From contig KL197711.1 in assembly GCA_000697665.1 (NCBI GenBank), forward strand, positions 1,512,925 to 1,570,553: a stretch of DNA of 57,629 nucleotides, written 5' to 3'. Source of the stretch: Jaapia argillacea MUCL 33604. Taxonomy: Eukaryota; Basidiomycota; Agaricomycetes; Jaapiales; Jaapiaceae. The notes below the pieces were generated by a model. It made no database searches. It worked only from the letters and a program-made list of their open reading frames with translations, and had not been told where the DNA came from. The first letter of the stretch is position 1. Every line of letters starts with the position of its first letter. This document shows, one piece after another, positions 42,865 to 55,242 of the stretch. The position numbers were made by a program, and so were the translations under genes.

Positions 42865-45800
42865 CTATGCGCGGGTTGCTACCTTCCCCGGGACGATAGC
42901 TTTGAGAGCGCGTCGCATTATGCGCATAGTGTTGTTCCCTTGTTCGCCCTGACCATCCGGAGAGGCTAAACCACTGTTGGTGATCATGCCGAGTTCATCA
43001 ACGGAGACAGATTTCCTCCAGTCCTCACTGGAGACGGGAGGTGGCATGGGTCGGCGTGTCGAGTGAAATAGTGATGGCTGGTGGCGTTTCCCTGCCACAG
43101 CTGAAGCGGGTTCTGGGACATTCAACATGGGCTTGTTGTTGTCGGACTGGTATCCACGACCAACGCGTTTGACGCCAGAGGTAGCCATGAGGAATCGGTC
43201 ATATACTCCTTCGACATGACGGCGAGCGGGACTGTCGAGGTTCGTAGCTGCATCCATGGAAGGTTTCCGTGCAGGGTAGGGTTCCACATGCAGGGGTGAG
43301 GATGTGAGCTCGTCGATGTCCATTGATTTTTCGCGAGTAATGGACACCTCTGGAATATCCTGATCTAATCGCCGGACACTCCGAGGGTCGGCGACGAAGA
43401 GACTTTTGTCAAAGACCGCAGACAGTCTAGTTGGCGTTGTTGGCATTGGCATGGGCTCTGGAACGAGGTTACCAAACCAATTCTGATCCACACAACAAAC
43501 AATACTCACGTCTCTCCAGCTCAAAATGCAATTTCGCGATAGGACTAATGGGCCGGACGAGGTTATTGATGGATTTTGACTTTTCCTTACGCCGAGAGGG
43601 GGACCCAGTCTCAAAAGTCAGACTTGGCGAGCGTACTAGTTTCTCGGGTGACCCAGTGGACACAGTGGCTCGACGACGGGGTCGAGAGCTCGTCTGCTCA
43701 AAGGAAATGTCGACGGGGGCACGACTCGGCTCCTCCGAAGGTATGACTGGAATGGTTTGGTCTGCGACATGGTTGGCGGAGAGGTAATCAGTGGTGCGGA
43801 CGGAAGTCCAGGTCTGGTCGGCGAGGCCTTGCTGCTCAGCGTCAATGGCAAATATTTGACTGGCAGCCAAGATCTTGCGAGGAAGTCGACTCGACCGTTG
43901 GGAACGACCCTCAGAGACTACTCGCGAAGCAGGTGCCAAGGGAAGCGGAGGCAAAGCCTTGGCACTTGCAAAATTCTGACGAGCATCTTCAACGACTTCT
44001 AGCAGACGACAACAACGTTACACGAGGTTCACGGAAGCGAGGAAGAAACTTACTCTCAACGTTCTGCATCCAAATTGTCATACGGTCAGCTTTGGCATCT
44101 GCGCCCACTCGCTCATTACGAATGGCATCATGGACGACAGGAAGGGTGCAGTTGGCTGCAAGATTAAACCGAGTGTAAGGAGACATTATCGAAAGCAAGA
44201 TAAAAAACCAACATACCATCACGGATCACAGCCTCCTCCCAAGACTCTCTGGGACTACTAAGTCCACTATCAGGTCCTTCTCCAGACATCGTCAGAGCGG
44301 GTGTCGAAATTCTTGCCAACTGACCCATCAGTGACGACTTGGCAGACTGCACCTTCTTGTCTAATGAATCACGGCGAGGCTTAATTACCGACACCTGAGA
44401 AACAATAAGATGAAATCACGCACCGATCGACATCTTGAAGTTCTGCCGTAAGACACTCAACCCTGAATCGTTTCCTGCACGAGTGGATTGTCTATCAATA
44501 AGGGGAAGCTGATTAGGTTCCACATCTGGAGAATGCAAAAACAGTTAGAATGGAGATTTGTGGTGCCGGTCATTGAGGGTCAACTCACAATTCAACGGCA
44601 TAGCAAACTCCGACCCTATAGGAGATCTCAATGGCTGTGGATCAGGACACCCCACATTCTCCTTATCCACTTGCTCCTCCTTCCGCCTCTCCTTCTCCAG
44701 CCTCAGGCGTTCCTTCTCTTTCTCCTTCTCCTTCAACCTCTCCTTCTCACGTTCACGTGCACGCTCGCGTTCTCTATCCACCTCATCATCAACAGCATTC
44801 TCATCACCCTCCTGATCTCTCGACCTCTCCATCTCCCTCCACTTCTCCCAATCTCTGACTCTCTGTTTCACCTTATCATCATTCGCCTTCGCCACGTTGT
44901 CGGTTGCTCCATTCTCCACGTTCTGGGCCTGCTTCGTAGTATCAACCAATGCCCTAGCACCCCGATGATTGTCCTTGACCGGAGCTTTCTTGTCTCCTGC
45001 AACCCTCTTGGTCGAAAAGACGTCAATGCTAATAGCCGAGGTGTTCTGGCCCCCGGAAGTAGGCGAAAGCGGTGCTCGGGGTCCCAAGGGTTTTCGCGAC
45101 GCAGAACCGCCTGCGACGGGAGTGGAAACAGTCGCGGGCACGACATTCTCTTTCTTGACGTTATTCTCCTTTCTCCTATGCGTTCGAGGCGGTGGTGTAC
45201 TAGGAGGTGAAGCTTGGATAGGAGACAGAGGCACCACATGTGAAGGAATAACACCACGAGGTTTGGCGGCAGGCAGGCCTTGGCTCTGGTTCTCCTTCTG
45301 GTTCTGTAAAGAAGCTTTGAAACGAGGAGACGAGTTGTTCAGAAACGATACCGTTCGCACGTGTCGAACCAGCTCACCTTTCAAAGCTTGCAGCTTCGAT
45401 TGAGAGCTGGACCGTTTGTGCTTGGCCGCTGCTGCTGGAGCCAACTCTTGTCTGACTTTTGCAAGTTTGGATTCGTCCTGGTAACCTGGTGATTCGGGGG
45501 AGTATCGTTGACGTTTGTCGGTCGTGTCTGCCTTGATGGGCTTGTCCTTGGGGTCTCGGCTGACAGAACGGCGAGTAGACCAAGGGGATAAGATGTCCAC
45601 CACAGAAGGGGAACGCAGTTGAACACTCGATGTCCTCTCTGAAAATCGTACGGAGCTGGTGAGCCAATAATGGTTGGAGGGGAATTAGATAAACACATAC
45701 TGTGCGAGGAAACAGTCTCCTCATCCTTCGTCCAATAAACGTCGGCCATGGCGTCCGACGAAGTACATCTGAGATCAGCGTTGGGCAAGATCATCCTCTT

Positions 45801-47128
45801 GAGCAATCTCTCAATGGTCTTCGACATTTTCCAACTGCCAACCCATTTACCCTTCATCTAAACATGGCCCTTAGTCTCGTGGTATGTTCATAGTTCAAAG
45901 AGGAGAGACCAACCGTTCGAGCCCAATACTTCTCCAAATCCTCCTTGGTAGCAAACTGCTCGCCCTCAGTGTACTCGAAGGGCGTTCTGCCAATGAGAAT
46001 CTCGAAAAAGGTCACCCCAAGCGACCAAACGTCAGACTTCCGAGTGTCATGAGGGAGTCCCCGAGCACGCTCAGGGGATAAATACTACACAGGTCTCTTG
46101 AGCATTGGATACAGACATGCGGAGTGAAGGGATCGATGCGTACCTCTGGCGTGCCATAGGCCAAATTGCTATGAAAAGCCTTACTAGAATGGACATCATA
46201 CTTTTCCGCAAACCCAAAATCAATCAACACAGGAACGTTCTGCTTCGAAAGGAGAATATTTGCAGGCCTAATAGGATTGGTCACGTGGTTAGTGGTTGAT
46301 CGCGTTGAACAAGGAGGGAAGGGGCGAACTTAATGTCGTTGTGTACAACGCCGCGTTTGTGAAGAAATTCGACTCCAGATAGGAGGGAGCGGAACCATTC
46401 TTTGGCATGAGGTTCGTCCACTTCCACAGGAATGAGGCGTGGGTGATATGCCCTGAGCAAATGAGACAAGTCAGAACATGTGTATTATATCAGAGCCTGA
46501 CTCCGGAGTCACGGCGAAGGGGAGATCGCCCGAGTCGCAGGTGCAACCGCGGTAAACGCGTCGTCTTGACGGTTTTGGAACGGTGCACACCCAATACTAT
46601 TGGAAACGGAATGAGTACTCACATCGTGATCAACGCATACGACGGAGTGATAATGAATGAATAAAATGGAATAATGGAAGGGTGACCATCTTGTTTCAAT
46701 GCCCTGACGATTTTCATCTCGTTCCATCTGACGCAAAGCGAACTCACTCATGAGCACCTTGAACTCACGCAGACGAAGCCGGAACGCTCACAATGATCGT
46801 ACTCGAGCTGCCGTAGTTGGGGTCTTCGCTCGATGAACGAGTTTGACTGCAACCTTGACTCGTTCTTGGTTCGTGCTAGTACTAGTGCTGGCAACACCTT
46901 CCAGCGACGACGAGGGGTCGGCTTTCGGTCGACACAGCCAGACGCTTCCCCAGTTACCGAACCCAATCTATGCGAGCACCACATAGGTATTCATCAATGA
47001 TCAGCCCGTCTACATCACCAGAGGACACCCATGCGTACCTCTTGAACAAATTGAAATTTCTCAGCTAGGACCTGGTCTGAAAGCGAGAAGATATCTGTAG
47101 CGTCCTGTGGTGTTTGGAGAGAGTCCAT
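42865..47128 (-). CDS. Large Ser/Thr protein kinase with disordered tail
   Basis: Start [18 protein letters not shown] at 47128. The kinase domain comes first: glycine loop [10 protein letters not shown] (31-40), VAVKLVHR with Lys72, [43 protein letters not shown] and [20 protein letters not shown]. The catalytic loop reads HND instead of HRD, with Asp kept. A conserved C-lobe extension follows ([44 protein letters not shown]). The remaining two thirds are Ser/Pro-rich and disordered, with a charged [20 protein letters not shown] helix and the C-terminal [12 protein letters not shown]. All exons join in frame where I checked, so this is one gene. I recognise a basidiomycete kinase type but cannot name its yeast counterpart. 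It starts divergently from the amine oxidase gene. Confidence 0.8.
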
Positions 47129-48343
47129 GGTTTGTCGTTAGAATGTGCTGGCCAGACTAGAAATACAGGGAGGGGGAAACGAGAAAGCAGAGAGTTGGAG
47201 AGACACGAGGCCGAGAATAAGGGCATCCAAACCAAAATCCAAACCTGACAACGGACTTCTTGATGAACAACTGCTTCCCGACATGAACTTGGCCAAAACA
47301 AAACAAAATAGCGCGTCCGTAACGCGTTGGTCACATTCGCGTTTATTTCTTCTCGACTTCTCGTCCCTGAGCGCCAATTACTCCTGCCGTCGGGACCTGC
47401 AGAGCCATCGCTAAAATACAAGCAGAGCTCATTTCGTTCCGTTTCAGGGTTGTTGCGTGAAGTCCGACGTCGACGCGGCAACGGAAGCAAATCGTCAAGT
47501 TGTAATTTGCTTCCGCTTTCTCGTGTTGAAAGAATAACTTGAACCTCACCCTTCGCCTCGATGCTAGACTGAGGGATGATGGTCACTCGCATTCAGAGTG
47601 AGTCATTCTCGTTCCTCATGTTGACCACGATTTTCTGATCGCCTTTGTCCTCGACATGACATTTCACCACCAGTGATTGACATGCCCATATATCAGTGTG
47701 AAATGAGGCAACAATGGATATCGGCTACTTTGTAGATCAACCAAAGATCAACAGATAAGTATATGAGGTGTTCTATCGAACCCACGACAATCAGTGGACG
47801 GTTCTGGAGCGCAGGTGATTCCTGTAAGTCCCTGTAGCGAATCGGGCATCCGTCGTGACCACTATTTGCGCGAGTACAAACGACTGTTTGACAACGCTGT
47901 TCTCATTTTGCTGGTTGTCGACTCCGCGTGCCCGCATTGATTGTGAAGACTACCTCCGCCAAAATAGCTCCACCAACAGAGTGTACGCACGCACGCAACG
48001 ACGCTATGAATACTGCTCTGACTCCTTTAACCTTGCAGAAATATACCAATCGCTTGTCACCACAGCAGAAGCTGGAAGCCTGATCCAGTTCGTCAACTTC
48101 TGATCGTGAACACCACTCTCGTGCGCCCAACAGTGCAGCTGAGAATGTACGTTCCCCATTCCTGCCACCATCTTCAAGTTAATATCCTAATACTTAAGGT
48201 CCCATGTTTGCTTATCGACGAGTAGACAAGACCACGTGGACATGAGCCCCTTCATGACCGGGCCGGGCACTAGGATTTCTCATTCTCGAGGCTAAATACC
48301 TTCCTCTTCACACCCACACATCTGTCTCCCTCTCCCCCCAAGT
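47129..48343. promoter_or_regulatory. 1.2-kb divergent region (kinase / amine oxidase)
   Basis: A long intergenic stretch between divergent starts. Short ORFs do not look coding. It holds a perfect 11-bp inverted repeat at 47482-47515. The segment before 48344 is pyrimidine-rich (ctgtctccctctcccccca), as in fungal leaders. Confidence 0.4.
47482..47515. repeat. Perfect 11-bp inverted repeat
   Basis: CGGAAGCAAAT and ATTTGCTTCCG are separated by 12 nt. It lies about 350 bp upstream of the kinase start. The dyad could bind a dimeric transcription factor or be chance. Confidence 0.5.
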
Positions 48344-49908
48344 ATGATAGACACGATCGTTATCGGAGCCGGATGGTCTGGCATCGTCACTGCACGTGAA
48401 CTGGCCAAAGCAGGCCACAGCGTCCTCATTCTCGAAGCCAGGAACCGAATCGGTGGCAGAGCGAGGACGTTCACAGAGGGAATGCACGTCCCCGTGGATC
48501 TAGGATGTAGCTTCATCCACGGTAAGCCCTGCTTACACCTTCGAAGGTCAAACAAGTCCACTCATCACCGTTGACCGATAGGTTACAAGGAGGGAAACCC
48601 AGCGAGAGAGATCGCGAAGGAGATCGGCACGGTAAGCTGCTTGAAGAACTTCGGTCGCGAAGGTGCTGAAGGCGGCTTTTAGACCACATATCTACTCAAG
48701 CCAACAGCAGGCCTGATACTGGGGAAAGCAGGCAAGTTCTCAATTTTAGCTCGCGAGCCCACAGAATTCATCGGTCGCGGTCAGGAATCCTCCCTCCGTC
48801 TATTGCCGCGAGATTGAGGAGCAACCTCGCAGCGGCTCGGGCGTCCGCTTTGGACATTTCTCACAATAGTCATCCCGCCCCGTCAACCTCTACTCCGCTT
48901 TCCGATGTATTATTTGCACAGGACTCACCATTATTCGCGGAGTCACCGGACCGTGGTGCAGCCATATCGTTTGCTCGGACTCTCGAGGTACCTTTCGGTA
49001 TGACCTTGGAGAAGGCCAGTCTTCGCTGGACCGGATGGGAGGATGCGTATGCAGGATCTGATGCAGCACCCGAAGGTGGATTCCAGCCCCTTCTCGAGAA
49101 ACTGGTGGAGGAAGCCAAAGGAAACGGTGTACAGGTCCGCACAGGTGAAACCGTGTCCAGCATAGTGAGGACGGATGGCGGAGTGCACGTTGCGACGGAT
49201 ACAGGGTCCGGATACTCGGCTCGGTCAGTCGTATGCACCATCCCACTGGGGGTGTTGAAGGGCACCGCGTCTACCCTGTTTCAGCCGAGCCTGCCCGCCC
49301 GCAGACTGGAGACCATAGCAAATACTCATGTCGGCATCTTGGAAAAGCTTGTCCTCGCGTATCCCTCGGTGTGGTGGCCGGAAGGCTCGGCGGTAGGATC
49401 GTACATCTTCCTTCCATCGCAGGCTGCCACCGCCGAAGATCCTGTAACACCCAAAGCCGTCCTCGACCTCAACACCTTAATAGTCGCCTCCTTCGCAGCA
49501 CCCACCCTTCCAAAGCAACATCCAACACTCCTCTTCTATCTCTCACCAACACCGGCTCTCCAGTTAGCTCAGTTTTCGCCGGAAGATGTGGCGAAGGGCG
49601 CACACGAGTTCTTGGTTGAGCGCTTTGGTGTTTCTTCGCCAGTTCCAGCGCCTATTGCCAGTGTGATGACAAATTGGCACACCGATTCGCTTGCGATGGG
49701 GGCAACAACCACGCCCTCTATAATCGGCGAAGGGCGGGGACCCCTCGACTTCGCAGAGTTGGGTAAGCCAGTTTGGGACGGCACCCTTGGGTTTGCAGGA
49801 GAGCATACCGACCCCAATCACAGAGGAAGTGTGGCTGGTGCGGTAGTCAGCGGGTTGAGAGAAGCGGAGAGAGTAGCGAAGTTGCTAAGAAAGTTGAATG
49901 AGGGTTAG
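48344..49908 (+). CDS. FAD amine oxidase (polyamine-oxidase-like)
   Basis: A flavoenzyme of the amine/polyamine oxidase family. The N-terminus carries the dinucleotide-binding motif (TIVIGAGWSGIVTARELAKA) and ILEARNRIGGRART. The C-terminus has the matching FAD motif LGFAGEHTDPNHRGSVAGAV. Exons 48344-48521 and 48582-48631 join well (CSFIHG/YKEGNPAREIAKEIG). The next segment from 48683 reads TTYLLKPTAGLILGKAG, which fits the family, but the rest (from about 48766, ILPPSIAARLRSNLAAAR) is in another frame. The only GT-AG cut that restores it is 29 nt, which is too short for an ordinary intron. So there is either a frameshift, a sequencing error or a misread exon. The remaining 380 residues are intact. 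Confidence 0.72.
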
Positions 49909-50090
49909 AAGAATATACGACGCACGTGTAAATTAGAGGCTCGCAATGAAACTGGAAGGAGTGAACTCATCTACAACGGCGAGAATCAGTTGGTCGGAGA
50001 TCTGGTGCGTTCACAAGTTAAAGGTGGCATTTTCAGAGACGGATATCCTTTGATTCAGCATGTCTGGGATTACAATTGGACACAAGAGGC

Positions 50091-53000
50091 TTATTCGGGG
50101 TTTAAGAGGGGCATCTGGAATTTCCTTCCTTTTACAGGCCAAATTTCCACCATAGTGGAAGCATCCCAAACGCGACCACCTCTTGCAACATATAGAATCT
50201 CTCGGGTGGCAGTTATGTTGCCACTCAAGAGATTGAGACCGGGAGGATAGACCACGTAGTCCGCCAGTTTTCCTGAATCGATGGAACCCAAAGATTCGAA
50301 CAACCCAAGCGTAATTGCGGCATCCGAAGTTGCAGCTCGCAATACCTGGGGGCGTTAATATTAGAGTTGGACAATTAAAGATTGAATCAGAGCGCCTCAC
50401 TTCGTAGTGGCTCAAACCACCCTGCCTTGCAAACCACATCTCAGCATGGTAGTTACGTCCAAGCGGAGGTTCGCCATGAGCGCCAATGTGCGTTCGCAAG
50501 CCCTTCTGCACCATCTTTGCAATGGACGCTGAGGTGTTGTATAGGGCATATGCTGCTCAGTTGGGCTTAGCTGATGATTGTAGATATCTTCGAGAATGAG
50601 GAACCTACAATCACGCGGCCGAGCAGTGGACTCGGTCAGCCCTTCGAGAATGTCATGTCGGGTAAATCTTCGCAGTCTAATGAGTTGGGGTTTGAGAAGT
50701 CAGTATCAACCAATTGCATCATGGGGTAGGACTGACTTCGGGTCATTAGGAATATCTGCGCGAGCCCACACCAACTGTTCACCCCAAGCCCCGCCATAAT
50801 TGACAATATGGGTGGGCGTCGAACCGGTACCGCTCAGCGCATACAAGTTCAAGACATCATCGTACAAATATGGGACGGGAAGGGGATGTTCGACTGTTGT
50901 CATGCCTATGCGAAAACTACTCAATGAACTGCCGCTGGACTTAGATATAGAAAAGGATGTACCATCAATTATGTATGTCAAGTCCCAATCTTGGTTCATG
51001 CCCTAAACGGACGAGGATGAGGTCAGACACTCCAGGAGGCAAAAGAATGCTTACGCCTTCAGGAACACACAGCATCGACAGATTCCGAGCAGCCAAGAGC
51101 AATCTCTGACGCGAAGCCCTGTTCACCGACACTACATTAGCATAGAAATCAGTCAAGGGCACAATCAGTGAAGCCTCACCTCGAAGGCAGGTTGTAATTC
51201 TTATACGAGAAACTTGCGGGGCCACCCTCCACCTTAATTCTCAACAAGGCAGAATATGCCTCAGCTTCGTCGACAATATCTTGGTGAATGCCAGCCCCTG
51301 CCGCTCCGTAGATGATATTGCCAGTCTGGTATATCCTGGGACCAACGAGTTGACCCCCCTCGACGCGACTGCGCTCCACAAAGCCATCAACGTTGTCGGC
51401 ACTCGGGCTAGAATTCTGTTATACTCTGATCCACGAGAAAAAACATCGAAGATCACTGACTTGTGCAAGGTAGTGACACCATACGCCAGGAAGGTTTCTA
51501 ACTCCCAAGATCGTGCAGGGTGGCGAGTACCGAATCCATCCCAATGGGCGTGAGCATCGATGAACCCAGGCACAACAAACCCTAAACCATTGGCCAGCAC
51601 GATGTGTTAGCTCGAGGTCGATGCCTTCGTACGGATGCGCACCTCCTTGGATGTCAATGACAGATGCCCCTTTCGGGACCTCTAATGACCTAGAGTGACC
51701 AACAGCTTCGATAACCCCGCCTCTGGTGACCAATGTCGCATTGAAAAGCAAATCCCCTTCCAAATTGCCTGAATTCATGGTGAGCACCGTCGCGTTTGCT
51801 AAGACCAAGACATCGGCGTTGGCCAAGGCCCCTAAATCAGCAGTCTTTGCTTCTGAAGAAGCCATAGCGAGGTGTGCCTTTGCTTCTTCCTTCAATCTCG
51901 AAACATCCGTCGAATGTTCGACCACAACTTCCTCCCATCTCACCAACTTCCTTGTGCAGCCAATCCCAAATGTCTCACCGTCCCTCTCGATCTCATCTGC
52001 ACACTCAGACAACTTGTCCAATTCAAGTGAATGCAAATACGGGCCTATTCACCACGAACCCGAGACAAAAGTCAGACCGTCGCCCTCAAGAGCAACAAAA
52101 GGAGGCACATACCAAGGAACCAAAACAACCTGGTCCCATCACCACTCCAGGTTGCATCATGTCCACCATTTAAACTCACTCTCGCAACTCTCTTCGTAGC
52201 ATTTCCAGGTTTAGACCATACTCCCTCGCCGTCATGGATGCTATCGCCGGGGACAACGTACACATGATAGAAATCGACAAACGCGACGTTCTCGATGTTC
52301 TCCTGTGCCTCGTGTCGTTGGTGTTGATGGCAGCGAAGCGAATGTTCGGTAGAATGATGATGGCGGTGACGGTGATGGCGTCGGGGAGGAAGACTTGACA
52401 GGGAAACAGCCAGTTCAGTCGAGGTCCGTCCGGAGACAATATCCCGCTCTTCTTCGTTCTCCAAATCAACGACAAAAACGACATCGGACTGTTGGACGAG
52501 CACCCGTTTCCCTCCAGTCCATTGTATCCCGATCCTCTCCCCCTCCTCGGCATCCAGCTTCGATGCCACATAGTGGAGATTGGTGATTTGGATTACATCG
52601 TTCCCATCAGCGGGAATGGTGATATCACCAACGTATAGGCCAGGTTGAGCAGTGGCAACTATGTCCCCAGTTAAGGTATCTCCGCCAGTCTTCACCAAAG
52701 CTATTCTCCTCCTTCCACTCTCCTTAATGTCTCCATCCAAAGGACCAGAAACCGTCGGAGCATACCACCTCCCAAAAGGCAAACCTCTCACTTCCCAGAT
52801 CCTGTCGGGAGCCGAGACATCAGCGACCTCGAGAGTCGTAAAGTTTGTATCTGACCACCGGGCATGTATTACGAGAGGTTCCGCTCCCGTAACAACGAAT
52901 GAGGGCGAATAGTAAGGCTGTTCCGGGTATAGAGTCGGCACACGTTCCGTCTGTCCGCCAACTTGATGGACAAAGGTCCTTCCCGCTCCTTGGAACAAGA

Positions 53001-54852
53001 CCTTCTCTCCCTTCAAATCCACTTCGACTTCCTTGAACGCCCTCACCCTCATCGTATCCCCAGTCTCTAGTTCCCGCAAACCTGTCGGATCTGCCCGCAC
53101 TGTGTTCGCTAGGCGTTTCTCGATGCGCGCTCGGAACCTGATTGGTGTTGCACTCTGCTGAGCGGGGATTCGTTCGCCATAAGCGTTGATGGATAGTGGG
53201 ATATGGAAGATTTGTCCAGCAGCCCAAATGATAACAGCATCGTCGTTTGGGGTGAAGGCGAATGACGGGTAGGTTCCCATCGGGGCAGAGATAGGGCTCA
53301 GATCGTGCGTCAGGCCATGGAATGCATGGTGTATTGTACCCGTTTTTAAGTCCCTAAAACGGTTCGAGTTAGATCCAGAGGGAAGGGTGTGATGATCACG
53401 CAACGTACTTGAGGACCAATGCCTCCTTATCCCTAACCCTCCTGACAAAGGCAAGTGTTCTACCATCCCTCGACAGTTCCGGCCGACTGGCCCCTCCGGG
53501 AAAGGCGTCCACAAGAGTTTGAGTGATTCCGGTAGTGAGGTTGTGGCAGAAGATGGCGTATATTCCTTTGTGCACATCTGCGAGCCATTCCGAATTCAGT
53601 GGGTGAGGAGGCCATCCAAATACAGAGGGGCACTTTCAGAAACACTGACCTTTAGAATACGTGAACGACCCTCCAACATCTCTAATATTCTTCGCATAAA
53701 TCAGTTCATCATCCCCCTTCCAGATAAACTGCTCAGGACCAATTTGCTGGTCACCGTACTGTTCGGAAGACCAACCAGCAGGCAAAGTGCGACCAACAAG
53801 ACGTCTTCCACTCCCCACACCGATTTCAGGTGTAGGATCGGATCTAGCAGGTCGGGTAGTGGACAGGATGGGGACAGGATACTCCCATCCTTCACCAGCG
53901 CCAAGACTGCGCGAAGATGTATACCATTTCGTTGCGATCAGTTTCGTGCCTGATGGGTGGAAACGGGGATCTGAGACCCAGCGGTAGGTCTCATTTGTGA
54001 CCCGACGGGCTGCAAAACATTATGATGGTTTCAGCTCGAATGTACGTGTCACGAAAGAGGCAGACAGGAACAAGAGAGGAGCTGACCATTAAGCCTTCCT
54101 TCTCTAATCAACCTCCTCCGATTCCGACCCACGGTCTCGGTGACACCAGAGGCAAGGAGGCGATCTTCCCGAGTCATCACCTCCAGTGCATCGATGAGCT
54201 CGTCGTTCTTGTGAAGATATTGACCATCAAGCCCCATTGGTCGTATATCCATTCTCTCACAACCCAGCCAATTCATAACCCAGATGTTCTCTACTCCCAA
54301 CTCTGCATCGCTCCTCCAAGCAATGATATCACCCTCGGGCGAAAAATGGGGGTCCGAGTCGTGTGGTACGCCCAGTAATACGGGTCGTGCATCGGACACT
54401 TCCAGTGCATCGTTGTTGAGATACGAGACTGCTGGTAAACAATAAATGTCCCCGAGGATATCGAAAACAATGTCGCCTGTCTTTGGGTGGACATCAAGTC
54501 TGAGCCAAGTGCCCTCGGTGACGGTGTATTCCAGAAAGCGAGGGTATGGGTAAGAGGTGGATATGTCCCATGGCTTCGGCTGCCGGAGAGGGTAGATATT
54601 GTCCTTCCAGCCGTCAGCGGGCGATGCAGAGCCTACTGTGGTAACAGATGGGGCACGGAATGTCAACCATTTCGGCGGTAGACTCGACAGACTAAGCAGA
54701 AGTGCGAGAGCAAGGAGTACAAGGAGGCGAAATGAGCTGATAGTAGAAGGCTGAGATCTCTTGGTCCCTCCACGTTCAGGAAGAGGAGGATGATCAACCT
54801 TGAGCTGGGGGATGTCTGCCTTCGTTGAGTCCATCTTCGCCTCCATCGTCAA
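50091..54852 (-). CDS. Membrane-anchored beta-propeller/amidohydrolase fusion
   Basis: A metal-dependent hydrolase of the amidohydrolase superfamily fused to an N-terminal TolB/DPP-like propeller. The start is the ATG at 54852 (or MDSTKADIP at 54834). A signal anchor lies at about 41-58 (FRLLVLLALALLLSLSSL), so the rest is probably lumenal or outside the cell. Propeller blades carry repeats such as HDSDPHFSPEGDIIAWRSDA, YRWVSDPRFHPSGTKLIATK, GGASRPELSRDG and GHDATWSGDGTRLFWFLG. The catalytic part begins near LANATVLTMNSG, with the metal motif GFIDAHAHWDGFG (HxH). It continues with VTTLHK, GPRIYQTGNIIYG, MNQDWDLTYIIDG, GAHGEPPLGRNYHAEMW and the end DSGKLADYVVYPPG...GGRVWDASTMVEIWPVKG. A His-rich surface loop (RRHHRHRHHHSTEH) interrupts one blade. 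At least nine introns. Substrate unknown. Confidence 0.82.
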
Positions 54853-55242
54853 CGTCGTCGACCCACGGGGGTTGCAGCGTCGTCGGTTCTCTGGGAGCGA
54901 TACGACTCTTCGAATTTCTCATGGTACAGTCAATGTGGTGCACACAGTACGGCATTCTGTCTGAGCTGACATTTCGGTGACAAGTTTCTCCGAAAATAAT
55001 ACAATCTTCCAATACGAAAAGCCTACAAAGTACACCTTTGAATAAGTCCAATGTAGTCCTCACACTGCGATCCAAACAACTCGAAAGTAATCCCCATCAG
55101 GGCAAGCGCCTCCCGCTATGCTTATGATGACTGGGTGTTCGACTGACGATCAAGGCATAACCTCTGAGCTGTCTGGAACTCCATTCCTACAATTCAAAGT
55201 GCCAGTGATAAAAGGAGGTCGATAGAGAGTAGCTAAACCGGT
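54853..55242. other. Intergenic region
   Basis: About 390 bp upstream of the amidohydrolase start, expected to hold its promoter. I recognise no element with confidence. Confidence 0.35.

Noticed and set aside
44488-45403. Plus-strand open readings rich in Leu/Ser/Pro
   Set aside because: They run opposite the Glu/Arg/Lys-rich tail of the kinase, which joins in frame with the kinase domain, so these are shadows.
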